In this document: positions 28,045-36,886 of the stretch, one piece after another
Numbering within the stretch: the stretch's first letter is position 1
Layout: each line of letters begins with the position of its first letter
Assembly: GCA_016717335.1 (NCBI GenBank)
Contig: JADKFS010000003.1
Location: 62,001-126,000, forward strand
Origin: Candidatus Ribeiella danica
GTDB lineage: Bacteria > Chloroflexota > Chloroflexia > Chloroflexales > Roseiflexaceae
Reading direction: 5' to 3'
DNA length: 64,000 bases
Made by a program: the position numbers and the translations under genes
Notes under the pieces: model-generated
Databases searched by the model: none
Seen by the model: only the letters and a program-made list of their open reading frames with translations
What the model was told of the DNA's origin: nothing

Positions 28045-29118
28045 CTACTTGTCCACCCCGGTGACGACCACGCCCTGCATGAACACGCGCTGCGCGACCA
28101 GGAAGATCAGCATCGGCAGCGCCAGCGCCATGATCGCGGTCGCCTGGATCAGGTGCGGCATCTGCGAGTACGCGCCGTTGAAGTAGGTCATGCCGACCGA
28201 GATCGGCCACAGGCTCTCGCGGCCGACCAGGTAGATCAGCGGGCCGAAGAAATCGTTCCAGGCCCAGAAGAAGTGGAACAGGCACACCGCCAGGAGCGCC
28301 GGCATGGCCTGCGGCAGAATGACCGAGATCAGCGTCCGGAACGGGCTCGCGCCGTCGATCATCGCCGCCTCGTCCATCTCGCGCGGGATGCCCATGAAGA
28401 ACTGCCGCAGCAGGAACACGTTGTAGGCGTTGGCGAAGAAGTGCGGCACCAGCAGCGGCAGCCATGTTCCGACCCAGCCGATCCGGCTGAACATCGCGTA
28501 GGTCGGCAGCAGCGTCACCTGCGGCGGCAGGATGATCGTGCCGATCAGAATCATGAACAGGATATTCTTGCCGGGGAGCCGGAAGCGCGAGAACCCGTAG
28601 GCCACCAGCGTCGAGGAGATGACCGTGCCGATCATGCCGATCGCGCCGATCAGGAACGTGTTCAGGAACAGCCGGCCGAAGTTGATCGTCTCCCACGCCT
28701 CGCGGTAGTTCTGCCACTGCGGGCTCACCGTCCAGACCCGCTCGAGCGTGCGCCAGCGGCCCTGCCACTCGATCGGCTGCGTCGGGTTGGTGATGTCGAT
28801 CAGCGTGCTCTTCTCGCGGCCCTTCTTGACGATCGCCATCTTCTTGATCTCGCCGTCCAGCGGGACCTTGTAGATATCGTAGCTCTGCCCATCGTAGCTG
28901 AACTGCGCCGGCGCGGACGGCCAGATCGGCGCGTCCGCGTCGACGCTCTTGCCGCGCAGCGAGACCGCGGCGGCGTAGGCCAGCGGCATCAGGTAGACGA
29001 TGACAACCAGCGAGGCGAACAGCGTCAGCGTGCCGGTCAGCAGCAGCTTGCGCATCTGCTTGCCGAGCGCGGAGGATCCGCTCATCGCCGGGGCGGACGT
29101 CTTTGTACTTGCAACCAT
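28045..29118 (-). CDS. ABC sugar transporter permease (MalG/LacG-like)
   Basis: 357 residues, longer than the usual 280-300 because of an extracellular insert of about 80 residues between TM1 (TLFASLVVIVYLMPLAYAA) and TM2. Six membrane segments are predicted by eye. The EAA loop that contacts the ATPase is visible in MDEAAMIDGASPFRTLISVI and LPQAMPAL. It pairs with the permease encoded just upstream and the solute-binding protein. No ATP-binding subunit is encoded in this operon, so it probably shares an MsmX-type ATPase from elsewhere. Confidence 0.9.
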   Translation of the reverse strand: MVASTKTSAPAMSGSSALGKQMRKLLLTGTLTLFASLVVIVYLMPLAYAAAVSLRGKSVDADAPIWPSAPAQFSYDGQSYDIYKVPLDGEIKKMAIVKKGREKSTLIDITNPTQPIEWQGRWRTLERVWTVSPQWQNYREAWETINFGRLFLNTFLIGAIGMIGTVISSTLVAYGFSRFRLPGKNILFMILIGTIILPPQVTLLPTYAMFSRIGWVGTWLPLLVPHFFANAYNVFLLRQFFMGIPREMDEAAMIDGASPFRTLISVILPQAMPALLAVCLFHFFWAWNDFFGPLIYLVGRESLWPISVGMTYFNGAYSQMPHLIQATAIMALALPMLIFLVAQRVFMQGVVVTGVDK

Positions 29119-29130
29119 AGCACATCTCCG

Positions 29131-29175
29131 ATTGTAGCTTGCAGATTGGCCATGAGGTTATCTGCAAGCTACAAT
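29131..29175. repeat. Perfect 16-bp inverted repeat between permease genes
   Basis: ATTGTAGCTTGCAGAT at 29131-29146 and ATCTGCAAGCTACAAT at 29160-29175, with a 13-base loop. It could set relative expression of the two permeases or be a REP-like element. Confidence 0.75.
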
Positions 29176-29191
29176 CTATCATCTGCAATGC

Positions 29192-30136
29192 TCAGGCGTC
29201 TCCCCCAGCGTAGTAGACCCAGCGGCGCGCGGTGGCGAACAGGCCGATCGTCACCATCAGCGCGACGACGAACATGCCCCACGCCAGCGTCGCGGCGTAG
29301 CCCATGTTGTAGTACACGAACGCCTCGCGGTAGAGGTTGTACATATAGAACAGCGCCGAGTCGCCCGGCCCAGCCAGCCCGTTGTAGATCACGTAGGCGG
29401 TCAGGAAGTACTGGAATGCGCCGATCACCGACAGGACCAGGTTGTAGAAGATCACCGGCGAGATCAGCGGGATGGTGATCACGAAGAAGCTGCGTACCGC
29501 CCCGGCGCCGTCGACCTTGGCGGCGTCGTACAGCTCGGTCGGCACGTTCTGCAGGCCGGCGAGCATGATCAGCATCGTGTTGCCGATGCCCCACAGCCCG
29601 ACCAGCGTCAGCGCCGGGACGACCCAGTTCGGGTCGTTGAACCAGTCCGGCGCGGGGATGCCGACGGCGTGAAGAAACAGGTTGATCCAGCCGCTCTGCG
29701 TGTTCAGCACGCCCAGCCAGATCAGCGCGCCGGCGACGCCGGGGATCATCATCGGCATGTAGAAGAGGGTGCGGAAGATCGGTTTGCCGGCCAGGTGGTT
29801 CGAGTTGAGCATCACCGCCAGCAGCAGCGGTAGCGCCAGCGACAGCGGCACGCTGATCAGCAGGAACCGCACGGTCACGGCCAGCGACCTGAGCACCAGC
29901 GGGTCGCTGAAGATCCGCCGCCAGTTGTCGAGCCCGACGAAGCGCGTCTCCTCCGGGCGCACGAGCACCAGATTGGTGAACGAGAACACCAGCGATGCGA
30001 TCATCGGCCCGAGGAAGAACACCAGAAAGCCGACGATCCAGGGCGCTAGGAAGATCAGCCCCCAGTTGCGCTCGCGCCGCGCGATCGCGGTTGCCCGGCG
30101 GCGAATCGTCCGCGCTGGGTGAAGTGTCGCTGCCAT
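29192..30136 (-). CDS. ABC sugar transporter permease (MalF/LacF-like)
   Basis: 314 residues with six membrane segments. The first is LIFLAPWIVGFLVFFLGP near residue 27. The EAA-type loop is LYDAAKVDGAGAVRSFFVIT with PLISP following. Its start is supported by GAGGGAGC upstream of ATG 30136; the longer frame upstream is GACAAGGTG repeat. It forms the heterodimeric channel with the downstream permease; the binding-protein gene precedes it in the operon. Confidence 0.9.
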   Translation of the reverse strand: MAATLHPARTIRRRATAIARRERNWGLIFLAPWIVGFLVFFLGPMIASLVFSFTNLVLVRPEETRFVGLDNWRRIFSDPLVLRSLAVTVRFLLISVPLSLALPLLLAVMLNSNHLAGKPIFRTLFYMPMMIPGVAGALIWLGVLNTQSGWINLFLHAVGIPAPDWFNDPNWVVPALTLVGLWGIGNTMLIMLAGLQNVPTELYDAAKVDGAGAVRSFFVITIPLISPVIFYNLVLSVIGAFQYFLTAYVIYNGLAGPGDSALFYMYNLYREAFVYYNMGYAATLAWGMFVVALMVTIGLFATARRWVYYAGGDA

Positions 30137-30168
30137 GGGTGCTCCCTCTCTGACCGATTGTCCAAATG

Positions 30169-30255
30169 ACAAGGTGACAAGGTGACAAGGTGACAAGGTG
30201 ACAAGGTGACGAGCGTTGTCGCCCGATCTCCTTGTCTCCCTGTCTCCTTGTCTCC
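30169..30255. repeat. GACAAGGT octamer array with inverted partner
   Basis: About six GACAAGGT octamers are followed by CTCCTTGTCTCCCTGTCTCC in inverted sense. It lies between the solute-binding protein gene and the permeases, where a strong RNA hairpin could keep binding-protein mRNA more abundant. Confidence 0.75.
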
Positions 30256-30265
30256 TCGCTCGGGG

Positions 30266-31822
30266 CTACTGCTTCTCGGCGAAGATGCCGGACAGCTGCT
30301 CCTGGAACTTCGTCGTCTCGGTCGTGATATCTAGGCCAGCCTTGGAGCGCATCAGCGTGCCGTAGTCGGTGATCGCCTGCTTGGCCTTCAGGAAGTTCGG
30401 CAGGTCCTCCTCGTGGTTTGGCACATCCGGGTACGCCAGGCTATCGAGCGCCACCTGCCAGTCGGCCTTGATCGGGGCGAACTTCTCGTCCAGGCTCTTG
30501 AAGTAGTCGGCCTGCATGCTCTTGATCGCCGGCAGCGCGCCGTAGACCTTGAACAGATCGGTGTTCTTGATCAGGTAGAGGTACGCCTGGAATGCCTCGT
30601 CGGGGTGCTTGGTCGTCTTCATGATCACGAAGGTGTCGGCGTGCAGCTTGGCCGTCGGCTTGCCCTCATAGCTTGGGACGACCGCGATGTCCCAGTTCTT
30701 GGCTAGGCCGTTCTTGCTGACCGGGTCGATGCAGCAAGTGTACCACAGGTGCGTGTAGGCCATCGCGATCTTGCCGGTGTTGAACGTATTGCCCTTGCCC
30801 AGCAGGTCGCTGTTGCGGTACGCCTCGGTCGGCATCCAGTGGTCCTTCCACATCGCGTCGTAGAAGAACTGCCACGCCTTGACCCACTGCGGCGGGACGG
30901 CGGTCTTGCCGTCCTTGTCGACGAACGTGCCGGCGCCGAACTGCGTGCCGATCGCGCGCGGGTCGGTGCCCCACTGCGCCTCGTAGCCGAACTGGATGAT
31001 CTTGTCGGGGTTGAAGTCCGCGCTGGTCGCGTCGTTGCCCTTGTCGTCAACCGTCAGCTTCATGGACAGCTCGCGCAGCGTGTCCCAGCTCCACTCCTTG
31101 CCCTCGTACTTCTCGCCGAACTTCTGCGGCGGGTAGGCCACGCCGGCCTCGTCGAACAGGTCTTTGTTGAAGTAGATGAACGAGGGGTAGACCGCGAAGG
31201 GCAGGCCGATCTGGCCCTGGCCGGGGTAGTTGTACGAGTCGACGACGGCCTGCTCGTACACGCTCAGGTCGACGTTGTTCTTCTTGATCAGGTCGGTCAT
31301 GTCCAGGAACTGGCCGCTGAAGCCGTTGCGGCCGGCGGTGCCGACCGGCCCGACGATGTCGGGGACGTTGCCGGCGGCAATCTGAGTCGCCAGCGTGGTG
31401 TAGGCGACGGTGTTATCGACGATCTGCAGCGACAGGTAGATCTTGTCCTGCGACTGGTTGAACGTGTCGACGACGCTCTTCTCGGTCTTGATCTGCTCGG
31501 GGTTGCCGCCGGTGCCCAGGCCGACGAACCACTTGACGACCGTGCGGCTGCCGGCGGCCGCCGCGTCGAAGGTGTCGACGGCGACCGGGGTGTTGGTCGG
31601 CGGCATGGTTGGTTCGGCCGACTTGGTCGGCTCGGGCGCCTTGGTTGCCTCGGCGGGCGCGGGGGTGGCATCGGGCGCCTTGGTTGCCTCAGCAGGCGCC
31701 GGCGCTGTCGTGACTGCGGCAGGAGCTTGTGCGGCGGGAGTGGCGGGTGACCCTCCGCACGCGGCTAGCAGCGTGGCCAGCAGCAGCGCGAAGGTGAGCA
31801 ACGACATCGTTCGCTTGACCAT
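30266..31822 (-). CDS. Sugar ABC transporter solute-binding lipoprotein
   Basis: 518 residues. Signal TMSLLTFALLLATLLAAC with lipobox Cys22, a Thr/Pro/Ala/Glu-rich linker with repeated APAEATKAP units, then a cluster-B (extracellular family 1) binding domain: VVKWFVGLGTGGNPEQ, QIAAGNVPDIVGPVG, VYPSFIYFNKDLFDEAGV. AAAGGAG lies seven bases before the ATG at 31822. First gene of the minus-strand glucoside operon, transcribed from the consensus promoter at 32212-32240 with a long leader. The ligand is inferred to be a beta-glucoside or oligosaccharide from the GH1 neighbours. Confidence 0.93.
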   Translation of the reverse strand: MVKRTMSLLTFALLLATLLAACGGSPATPAAQAPAAVTTAPAPAEATKAPDATPAPAEATKAPEPTKSAEPTMPPTNTPVAVDTFDAAAAGSRTVVKWFVGLGTGGNPEQIKTEKSVVDTFNQSQDKIYLSLQIVDNTVAYTTLATQIAAGNVPDIVGPVGTAGRNGFSGQFLDMTDLIKKNNVDLSVYEQAVVDSYNYPGQGQIGLPFAVYPSFIYFNKDLFDEAGVAYPPQKFGEKYEGKEWSWDTLRELSMKLTVDDKGNDATSADFNPDKIIQFGYEAQWGTDPRAIGTQFGAGTFVDKDGKTAVPPQWVKAWQFFYDAMWKDHWMPTEAYRNSDLLGKGNTFNTGKIAMAYTHLWYTCCIDPVSKNGLAKNWDIAVVPSYEGKPTAKLHADTFVIMKTTKHPDEAFQAYLYLIKNTDLFKVYGALPAIKSMQADYFKSLDEKFAPIKADWQVALDSLAYPDVPNHEEDLPNFLKAKQAITDYGTLMRSKAGLDITTETTKFQEQLSGIFAEKQ

Positions 31823-32025
31823 AGCTCGACTCCTTTGTTCGTGATCCGCTTGTTCTGGTTTGATACCGGGTGTCAGCCAAGGCGAGCCAAGATAGTTTCG
31901 ATTGCGCCGGCGAACCCTCCTTTCTGGCACCACGTATCCGGGCCGCACGCGCGACAAAGCGACGCATTCTGGCGGTTATGACCACCAGTTACGGTACACG
32001 CCGGCCTGTCACGATTACATGCGTG

Positions 32026-32039
32026 AGAAAGCGATTGCA
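32026..32039. promoter_or_regulatory. LacI-type operator, distal
   Basis: AGAAAGCGATTGCA matches the LacI/GalR consensus TGNAANCGNTTNCA except for the first base. It lies in the leader of the binding-protein operon, 167 bp from the proximal operator, a spacing that permits looping. Confidence 0.55.
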
Positions 32040-32192
32040 GATCGATGCGCCTCTTTAGCCGCAGTGGTGCGCGTATATAGCGCGGGCCTCAGATTTAAGG
32101 CGCCACATACACACCTTTAGGAAGGCATACAAATGCGATCGAACTGCGCTGCTATTCGGTTGTCGCCAACAAGTCTGAATGAGAAATAATCT

Positions 32193-32206
32193 TGAAAGCG
32201 GTTGCA
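32193..32206. promoter_or_regulatory. LacI-type operator at the operon start site
   Basis: TGAAAGCGGTTGCA fits the LacI/GalR family consensus TGNAANCGNTTNCA at every fixed position. It begins six bases downstream of the minus-strand -10 box and so covers the expected +1. The adjacent lacI-type gene is the likely repressor. Confidence 0.75.
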
Positions 32207-32211
32207 AAACG

Positions 32212-32240
32212 ATTATAGATCGGCGATGGGGGGTTGTCAA
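32212..32240 (-). promoter_or_regulatory. Consensus promoter of the glucoside uptake operon
   Basis: On the minus strand, TTGACA (32240-32235), a 17-base spacer and TATAAT (32217-32212), a perfect housekeeping-sigma match. The start codon of the binding protein is at 31822, so the leader is near 380 nt. No small gene was seen in that leader. Confidence 0.8.
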
Positions 32241-32392
32241 GATCTAGTTTAAAAAGCCCTAAGACAAGGTTCATCGTCAGCGAATGATATCCTCCTACAC
32301 CGCAGGTCCTGGCGCCCGCGCCTTGCAGAGGAGGACGGCCAAAGGGCCGGTTCAACAAGACATTGCTGGCCCTGCGAAACCCCATCCTGCAG

Positions 32393-32420
32393 TTGACACC
32401 GATTTCGGGAGCGGTATAAT
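32393..32420 (+). promoter_or_regulatory. Promoter of the LacI-family gene
   Basis: TTGACA (32393-32398), a 16-base spacer and TATAAT (32415-32420). The -10 box directly abuts an ATG at 32421, so transcription should start at about the second ATG (32430). Confidence 0.8.
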
Positions 32421-32429
32421 ATGAACACT

Positions 32430-33431
32430 ATGAGCAAAGCAGTGACCATCCACGATATTGCGCGCGAGGCGGGCGTGTCGCCGAGCACGGTCTCGCGCGT
32501 CCTGAACGGCAACGTGCCGGTCGCGGAGCCCAAGCGCTCGGCGGTGCTCGCGGCGATCGAGAGGCGCAGCTTTCGCCCGAACGCCGTCGCACGCGGCCTC
32601 GCGCGCGGGACGACCGGGGCGGTCGGCGTGCTGACGCAGGCGCTTTCGAGCCAGTTCTACGGCGAGATCCTGTTCGGCGTCGAGCAGGGTCTGCGCGGCA
32701 GCCCGTACCACCCGGTGATCGTCAGCGGCAACTGGCACAGCGACGAGGAGCTCGCGGCGATCGACCTGCTGATCACACGGCGCGTGGAGGCGCTGGTCAT
32801 CCTGGGAGGCTTTGTACCCGACGCGCGCCTGCAGCAGATGGCCAGAGATCTGCCGCTGGTGGTCGTCGGCCGCGCGGCCGATGGGCTGGATACATACTGC
32901 CTGCGCGTGGACGACGAGCACGGCGCCTACCAGGCGACCCGCTACCTGATCGATCTGGGCCACCGCCGGATCGTCCACGTCACCGGCGCGCTCTCACACG
33001 AGGACGCGCACGACCGCTGCCGGGGCTACGAGCGGGCGCTGGCCGAGGCCGGGCTGCCTGTCGACCCACAGCTGATCGTCGAGGGCGCCTACACCGAGCA
33101 GTCCGGGCTGCTGGCCACGCAGGCGCTGCTGAGCCGCGGAACGCAGTTTACCGCGATCTTCGCAGCTAACGACCAGATGGCCTACGGCGTGCGGCTGGCG
33201 CTGTACCGCCGCGGCCTGCGCGTGCCCGACGATGTCTCGCTGGTCGGGTTCGACGACCTGAACGGATCGGCGTACGCAATCCCCCCGCTGACCACGATGC
33301 GCCAGCCGACAATGGACATGGGCCGCGCGGCTGCCCAGGCGCTGCTGCGCCTGCTCGACGGTCAGGCGCCCGCGCTGCCGACCCTCACCACCGAGCTGAT
33401 TATCCGCGAGTCGGCCGCGCCGCTGCGCTGA
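32430..33431 (+). CDS. LacI-family transcriptional regulator of glucoside use
   Basis: 333 residues from ATG 32430. The N-terminal helix-turn-helix is VTIHDIAREAGVSPSTVSRVLNG, with the hinge helix RPNAVARGLARG, followed by a periplasmic-binding-like effector domain (VGVLTQALSSQFYGEILFGV; VGFDDLNGSAYAIPPLTTMR). It probably represses the divergent uptake operon through the operators at 32193 and 32026, with a sugar as inducer. The upstream in-frame ATG at 32421 would lie before the transcription start, so the mRNA is probably leaderless or nearly so. A good terminator follows at 33453. Confidence 0.92.
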   Translation: MSKAVTIHDIAREAGVSPSTVSRVLNGNVPVAEPKRSAVLAAIERRSFRPNAVARGLARGTTGAVGVLTQALSSQFYGEILFGVEQGLRGSPYHPVIVSGNWHSDEELAAIDLLITRRVEALVILGGFVPDARLQQMARDLPLVVVGRAADGLDTYCLRVDDEHGAYQATRYLIDLGHRRIVHVTGALSHEDAHDRCRGYERALAEAGLPVDPQLIVEGAYTEQSGLLATQALLSRGTQFTAIFAANDQMAYGVRLALYRRGLRVPDDVSLVGFDDLNGSAYAIPPLTTMRQPTMDMGRAAAQALLRLLDGQAPALPTLTTELIIRESAAPLR

Positions 33432-33452
33432 CGACGGTGGCCGGCATAAATA

Positions 33453-33491
33453 GGGAGGTTGTGCGTGGCACAGCCTCCCTGTTTGTTTTTT
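33453..33491 (+). terminator. Rho-independent terminator after the LacI gene
   Basis: GGGAGGTTGTGC / GCACAGCCTCCC stem (one G-T pair) with a GTG loop, followed by a T-rich tract GTTTGTTTTTT. Confidence 0.88.
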
Positions 33492-33587
33492 CGCGCCGCC
33501 GGCCCGTAATGACTGAAGGCTGAATTGCTGGTATCATGCACCGGCATGCAGCGTGACTCTGCGCAGCCTAACGAAAAGGTCGATCGT

Positions 33588-35090
33588 ATGCTCCCACCCC
33601 GCTCCTTGACGACATGGCGGCGCTATCTGCTCAGCGCAGCGGCCGTCGCCGCCGTCACCGCGGCGCTGACCTGGCTGGCCCCCGGCATGCGCGAGGCCAA
33701 TGTCGGGCTGTTCTACCTGCTGGCCGTGCTGATCGCCGCCACGACGCTCGGGCTTGGCCCGGCGCTGCTGGCCGCCGGGCTGGCCGTGCTGGCGTTCAAC
33801 TTCTTCTTCGTGCCGCCGCTGCACACGCTGTTCGTCGCCAACCCGCAGGATGTGCTGGAGCTGCTGACCTTTTTCGCGACCGCCATTATCGCCAGCGGCC
33901 TGGAGGGGCGCGCCCGCGCGCAGGCCGATATGGCCGAGCACCGCGCGGCGGAGCTGGCCGCGCTCTACGAGCTGAGCCAGACGATCAGCACCGAGATCGA
34001 TCTGGACACCATCCTGCCGGCGGTGGCGCGCACGACCGCGCGCCTGCTCGGCGTGCCGGCTTGCGCCATTCTGCTCTACGACGCGGCTGGCCGCCTGGCC
34101 GAGCGCGCCGTGGCCGGGTCGGAGCCGCAGGCCGCCTTTCGGCGCCAGGATGTCTTTCTGCGCGCCGGCCAGCGCGTGCTCGGGGTGCTGCGGATCACCC
34201 ACCTCTCGCCGCGGGTCGCGCTCTCGTCCGCGCAGCAGGAGCTGGTCGAGACGATCGCTGCCCAGCTGGTGCTGCTGCTCGAGCGCGCGCGCCTGGTCGA
34301 GGAGTCCAGCCGCACGCGCGCGCTGGTCGAGTCCGATCGTATGAAATCGACGCTGCTCTCGTCGGTCTCGCACGATCTGCGCACGCCGCTGGCGGTGATC
34401 AAGGGCGCGGCGACCAACCTGCTCGACGAATCGGTCGCGTGGGACCCAGCGACACAGCGCGAGCTGCTCTGCGCCGTGAACGACGAGACCGACCGTCTGA
34501 ACCGGCTGGTCGGCAACCTGCTGGAGATGACGCGGATCGAGTCGGGCGCGCCGGGCGCGACGCGCGACTGGCACGACATCGGCGAGCTGATCGGCGGCGC
34601 GCTCGATCGGCTGCGGTCGCAGCTGGCCGGCCGGGCGCTGACGCTCGATCTGCCGAATGGCCTGCCGCTGGTGCATGTGAACTACACGCAGATCGACCAG
34701 GTGCTGACGAACCTGCTGGAGAATGTAGCCAAGTACACCCCCGCCGGCACGCCGGTGACGATCGCGGCGCGCGCCGGCGCGGGCGAGCTGGAGGTCGAGG
34801 TGCGCGACGCCGGCCCGGGCATCCCCGAGGGCATGGCCGAGCGGATCTTCGAGAAGTTCGTGCGGGCCGCCGGCCCCGAGCAGCCCGCCGCCGGCAGCGG
34901 GCTGGGGCTGGCGATCTGCAAGGGCGTGGTCGAGGCGCACGGCGGGCGCATCTGGGCTGAGCGCGCGCCGTCGGGTGGCGCGCGCTTTGCCTTCACCCTG
35001 CCGCTGGGGGCGCCGCCCGCCCCCAGCGGCGCGAGCGCGCCGACGCCTGAGGCCGACAAAGCGCCGGCGCGACAAGGAGCCCTGGCATGA
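33588..35090 (+). CDS. Sensor histidine kinase, KdpD C-terminal type
   Basis: About 500 residues. The N-terminal DUF4118 module has four close membrane segments (residues about 15-105, including FYLLAVLIAATTLG), then a coiled stretch and a GAF-like domain (LYELSQTISTEIDLDTILPA), HisKA with the phospho-acceptor His262 in SVSHDLRTPL, and a HATPase with NLLENVAKYTP, DAGPGIP and GSGLGLAI. It lacks the N-terminal KdpD and Usp domains of E. coli KdpD. The gene overlaps the next by ATGA. No kdpFABC pump is in view, so the stimulus need not be potassium. The start is uncertain: 33588 has GAAAAGG before it; 33546 and 33525 are in-frame alternatives. Confidence 0.88.
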   Translation: MLPPRSLTTWRRYLLSAAAVAAVTAALTWLAPGMREANVGLFYLLAVLIAATTLGLGPALLAAGLAVLAFNFFFVPPLHTLFVANPQDVLELLTFFATAIIASGLEGRARAQADMAEHRAAELAALYELSQTISTEIDLDTILPAVARTTARLLGVPACAILLYDAAGRLAERAVAGSEPQAAFRRQDVFLRAGQRVLGVLRITHLSPRVALSSAQQELVETIAAQLVLLLERARLVEESSRTRALVESDRMKSTLLSSVSHDLRTPLAVIKGAATNLLDESVAWDPATQRELLCAVNDETDRLNRLVGNLLEMTRIESGAPGATRDWHDIGELIGGALDRLRSQLAGRALTLDLPNGLPLVHVNYTQIDQVLTNLLENVAKYTPAGTPVTIAARAGAGELEVEVRDAGPGIPEGMAERIFEKFVRAAGPEQPAAGSGLGLAICKGVVEAHGGRIWAERAPSGGARFAFTLPLGAPPAPSGASAPTPEADKAPARQGALA

Positions 35091-35776
35091 GCGCGCGAAT
35101 CCTGGTGGTGGACGACGAGCCGCAGATCCGCCGCATGCTGCGGACCACCCTGGCGGCGCGCGGCTACGAGGTGGCGCTGGCCGAGGACGGCGAGGCCGCG
35201 CTCGATCTGGCGGCGAGCTGGCGGCCCGACGTGATCCTGCTCGACCTGGGCCTGCCGAAGCTCGACGGCATGGAGGTCTGCCGGCAGGTGCGCGAGTGGT
35301 CGCAGGTGCCGATCATCGTGCTGACCGTGCGCGACGCCGAGGAGCACAAGGTGCGCGCGCTCGACGCCGGCGCCGACGACTACCTGACCAAGCCGTTCGG
35401 CACCGACGAGCTGCTCGCGCGCATCCGCGTGGCGCTGCGCCACCTGTCGCGCCTGGCGGCGTCGGACGAGCCGCTGCTGCGCTTCGGCGACCTGGTGGTC
35501 GACCTGGCGCGCCGGCGCGTGACCGTGCGCGACCAGGAGGTGCACCTGACGCCCAAGGAGTACGATCTGCTGCGGGCGCTGGCGTCGCAGTCCGGCAAGG
35601 TCTTGACCCACCGCATGCTCCTGCGCGCCGTCTGGGGCGGCGGCTACGAGCAAGAGCTGCCGACGCTGCGGGTGTTTATCACGCAGCTGCGCCACAAGAT
35701 CGAGCCCGACCCGGCCCGGCCGAGCTATATCGTGACCGAGCCGGGCGTCGGGTATCGCTTCCGCGGCGAGGGGTGA
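35087..35776 (+). CDS. OmpR-family response regulator, KdpE-like
   Basis: 229 residues. Receiver domain with the acidic pocket VVDDE, phospho-acceptor Asp53 in ILLDLGLPKLDG, Lys in TKPFG, and a C-terminal winged helix (LTPKEYDLLRALASQSGKV; IVTEPGVGYRF). It starts four bases inside the kinase gene (ATGA overlap), so the two are co-translated as a two-component pair. KdpE is the nearest familiar relative by sequence style and by its KdpD-type partner; target genes are unknown. Confidence 0.9.
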   Translation: MSARILVVDDEPQIRRMLRTTLAARGYEVALAEDGEAALDLAASWRPDVILLDLGLPKLDGMEVCRQVREWSQVPIIVLTVRDAEEHKVRALDAGADDYLTKPFGTDELLARIRVALRHLSRLAASDEPLLRFGDLVVDLARRRVTVRDQEVHLTPKEYDLLRALASQSGKVLTHRMLLRAVWGGGYEQELPTLRVFITQLRHKIEPDPARPSYIVTEPGVGYRFRGEG

Positions 35777-35794
35777 TCGGCAGGCTGCGCCGGC

Positions 35795-36125
35795 TGTTTT
35801 TCCGGGGCGCTGCGCCCGCGGCCCCCCGCCTACTTGTCCCGCGGAAGGCACGTCCTTTCTTCCGGGGCGCTGCGCCCCCGGCCCCCCTCCGGCAAATAAC
35901 CCCAGCTCAGGTACAATGACTGTGGCCCATGCCCAGCAACATTCCGAAAGGGCGGGTTGCTGCCCGCCGCGCGTGGATTCAGCTGGGCATGCACGTCAAG
36001 CGTGCCAACTGAGGCGGCATCTTTTTGGGGTCCAGGGGCGCCAGCCCTGGCCGGGGGGGCGGTGGGGGCCGCGGCCGGCCCCCACCCGCGGGGGCACGGG
36101 GGCCGCGCAGGCCCCCGCATCTCTT
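35795..36125 (+). repeat. Dispersed GC-rich repeat family A, copy 2
   Basis: CGGGGCGCTGCGCCCCC palindromes (two in this copy), CCCTCCGGCAAAT, a core with the inverted pair CATGCCCAGC / GCTGGGCATG, then GGCGGCAT, TTTTTGGGGTCCAGGGGCGC and GC palindromes. It fills the gap between the two two-component systems. Confidence 0.75.
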
Positions 36126-36211
36126 GTAGAGGCGCAGGCCCCGAAAAGTTTGCACTCAGTTTACACTGCTGAAGTATCCTTGCGCTCGAGAGTCCTGAAA
36201 GGCAGGTCAGC

Positions 36212-36886
36212 ATGAGCGACATCCTGATCGTGGACGACGACCCGAACATCCGCGAGCTGGTCCGGCTGTTTTTGCAGCGCGAGGGCTTCGACGTCTCCGA
36301 GGCGGCCGACGGCGCGCAGGCGCTGCGGCAGCTTGAGGCGCGCAGGGCCGACCTGGTGATCCTCGACGTGATGATGCCGAACATGGACGGCTGGGAGCTG
36401 TGCCGCGAGCTGCGGGCCAGCTACGATATGCCGCTGCTCATGCTGACGGCCAAGGGCGAGACCGCCCAGAAGATCCAGGGCTTCCAGCTGGGCGTCGACG
36501 ACTACCTGGTCAAGCCGTTCGAGCCGCTCGAGCTGGTCGCGCGGGTCAACGCGCTGCTGAAGCGCTACCGCATCGCGATCTCGCAGACGATCCAGGTCGC
36601 GGAGCTGCTGATCGACCGCAAGACCTTCGAGGTGACCGTGCGCGGGGCCCACGTCGGGCTGCCGCGCAAGGAGTTCGAGCTGCTGTTCAAGCTCGCCAGC
36701 TACCCGGGCCGGACCTTCGCGCGCGATCAGCTGATCGAGGATATCTGGGGCTACGACTTCGAGGGCAACGAGCGAACGCTCGACGTGCACATCAACCGCC
36801 TGCGCGAGCGCTTCCCGGAGGATAAGCACTCCTTCACGATCCGAACCGTGCGCGGCCTGGGCTACCGCCTGGAGGTGCGCCAATGA
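36212..36886 (+). CDS. OmpR-family response regulator, HssR/YrkP-like
   Basis: 224 residues. Receiver with VDDDP, Asp52 in ILDVMMPNMDG and KPFEP; effector domain with LPRKEFELLFKLASYPGRTF, DIWGYDFEGNERTLDVHI and TVRGLGYRL. The effector segment strongly recalls HssR of S. aureus, the heme-sensing regulator (comparison from memory). GAAAGGCAGG precedes the ATG. It overlaps the downstream kinase by ATGA, and an ABC exporter gene follows, the same order of functions as sensor and efflux systems. A heme or antibiotic stress role is inferred, not shown. Confidence 0.88.
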   Translation: MSDILIVDDDPNIRELVRLFLQREGFDVSEAADGAQALRQLEARRADLVILDVMMPNMDGWELCRELRASYDMPLLMLTAKGETAQKIQGFQLGVDDYLVKPFEPLELVARVNALLKRYRIAISQTIQVAELLIDRKTFEVTVRGAHVGLPRKEFELLFKLASYPGRTFARDQLIEDIWGYDFEGNERTLDVHINRLRERFPEDKHSFTIRTVRGLGYRLEVRQ

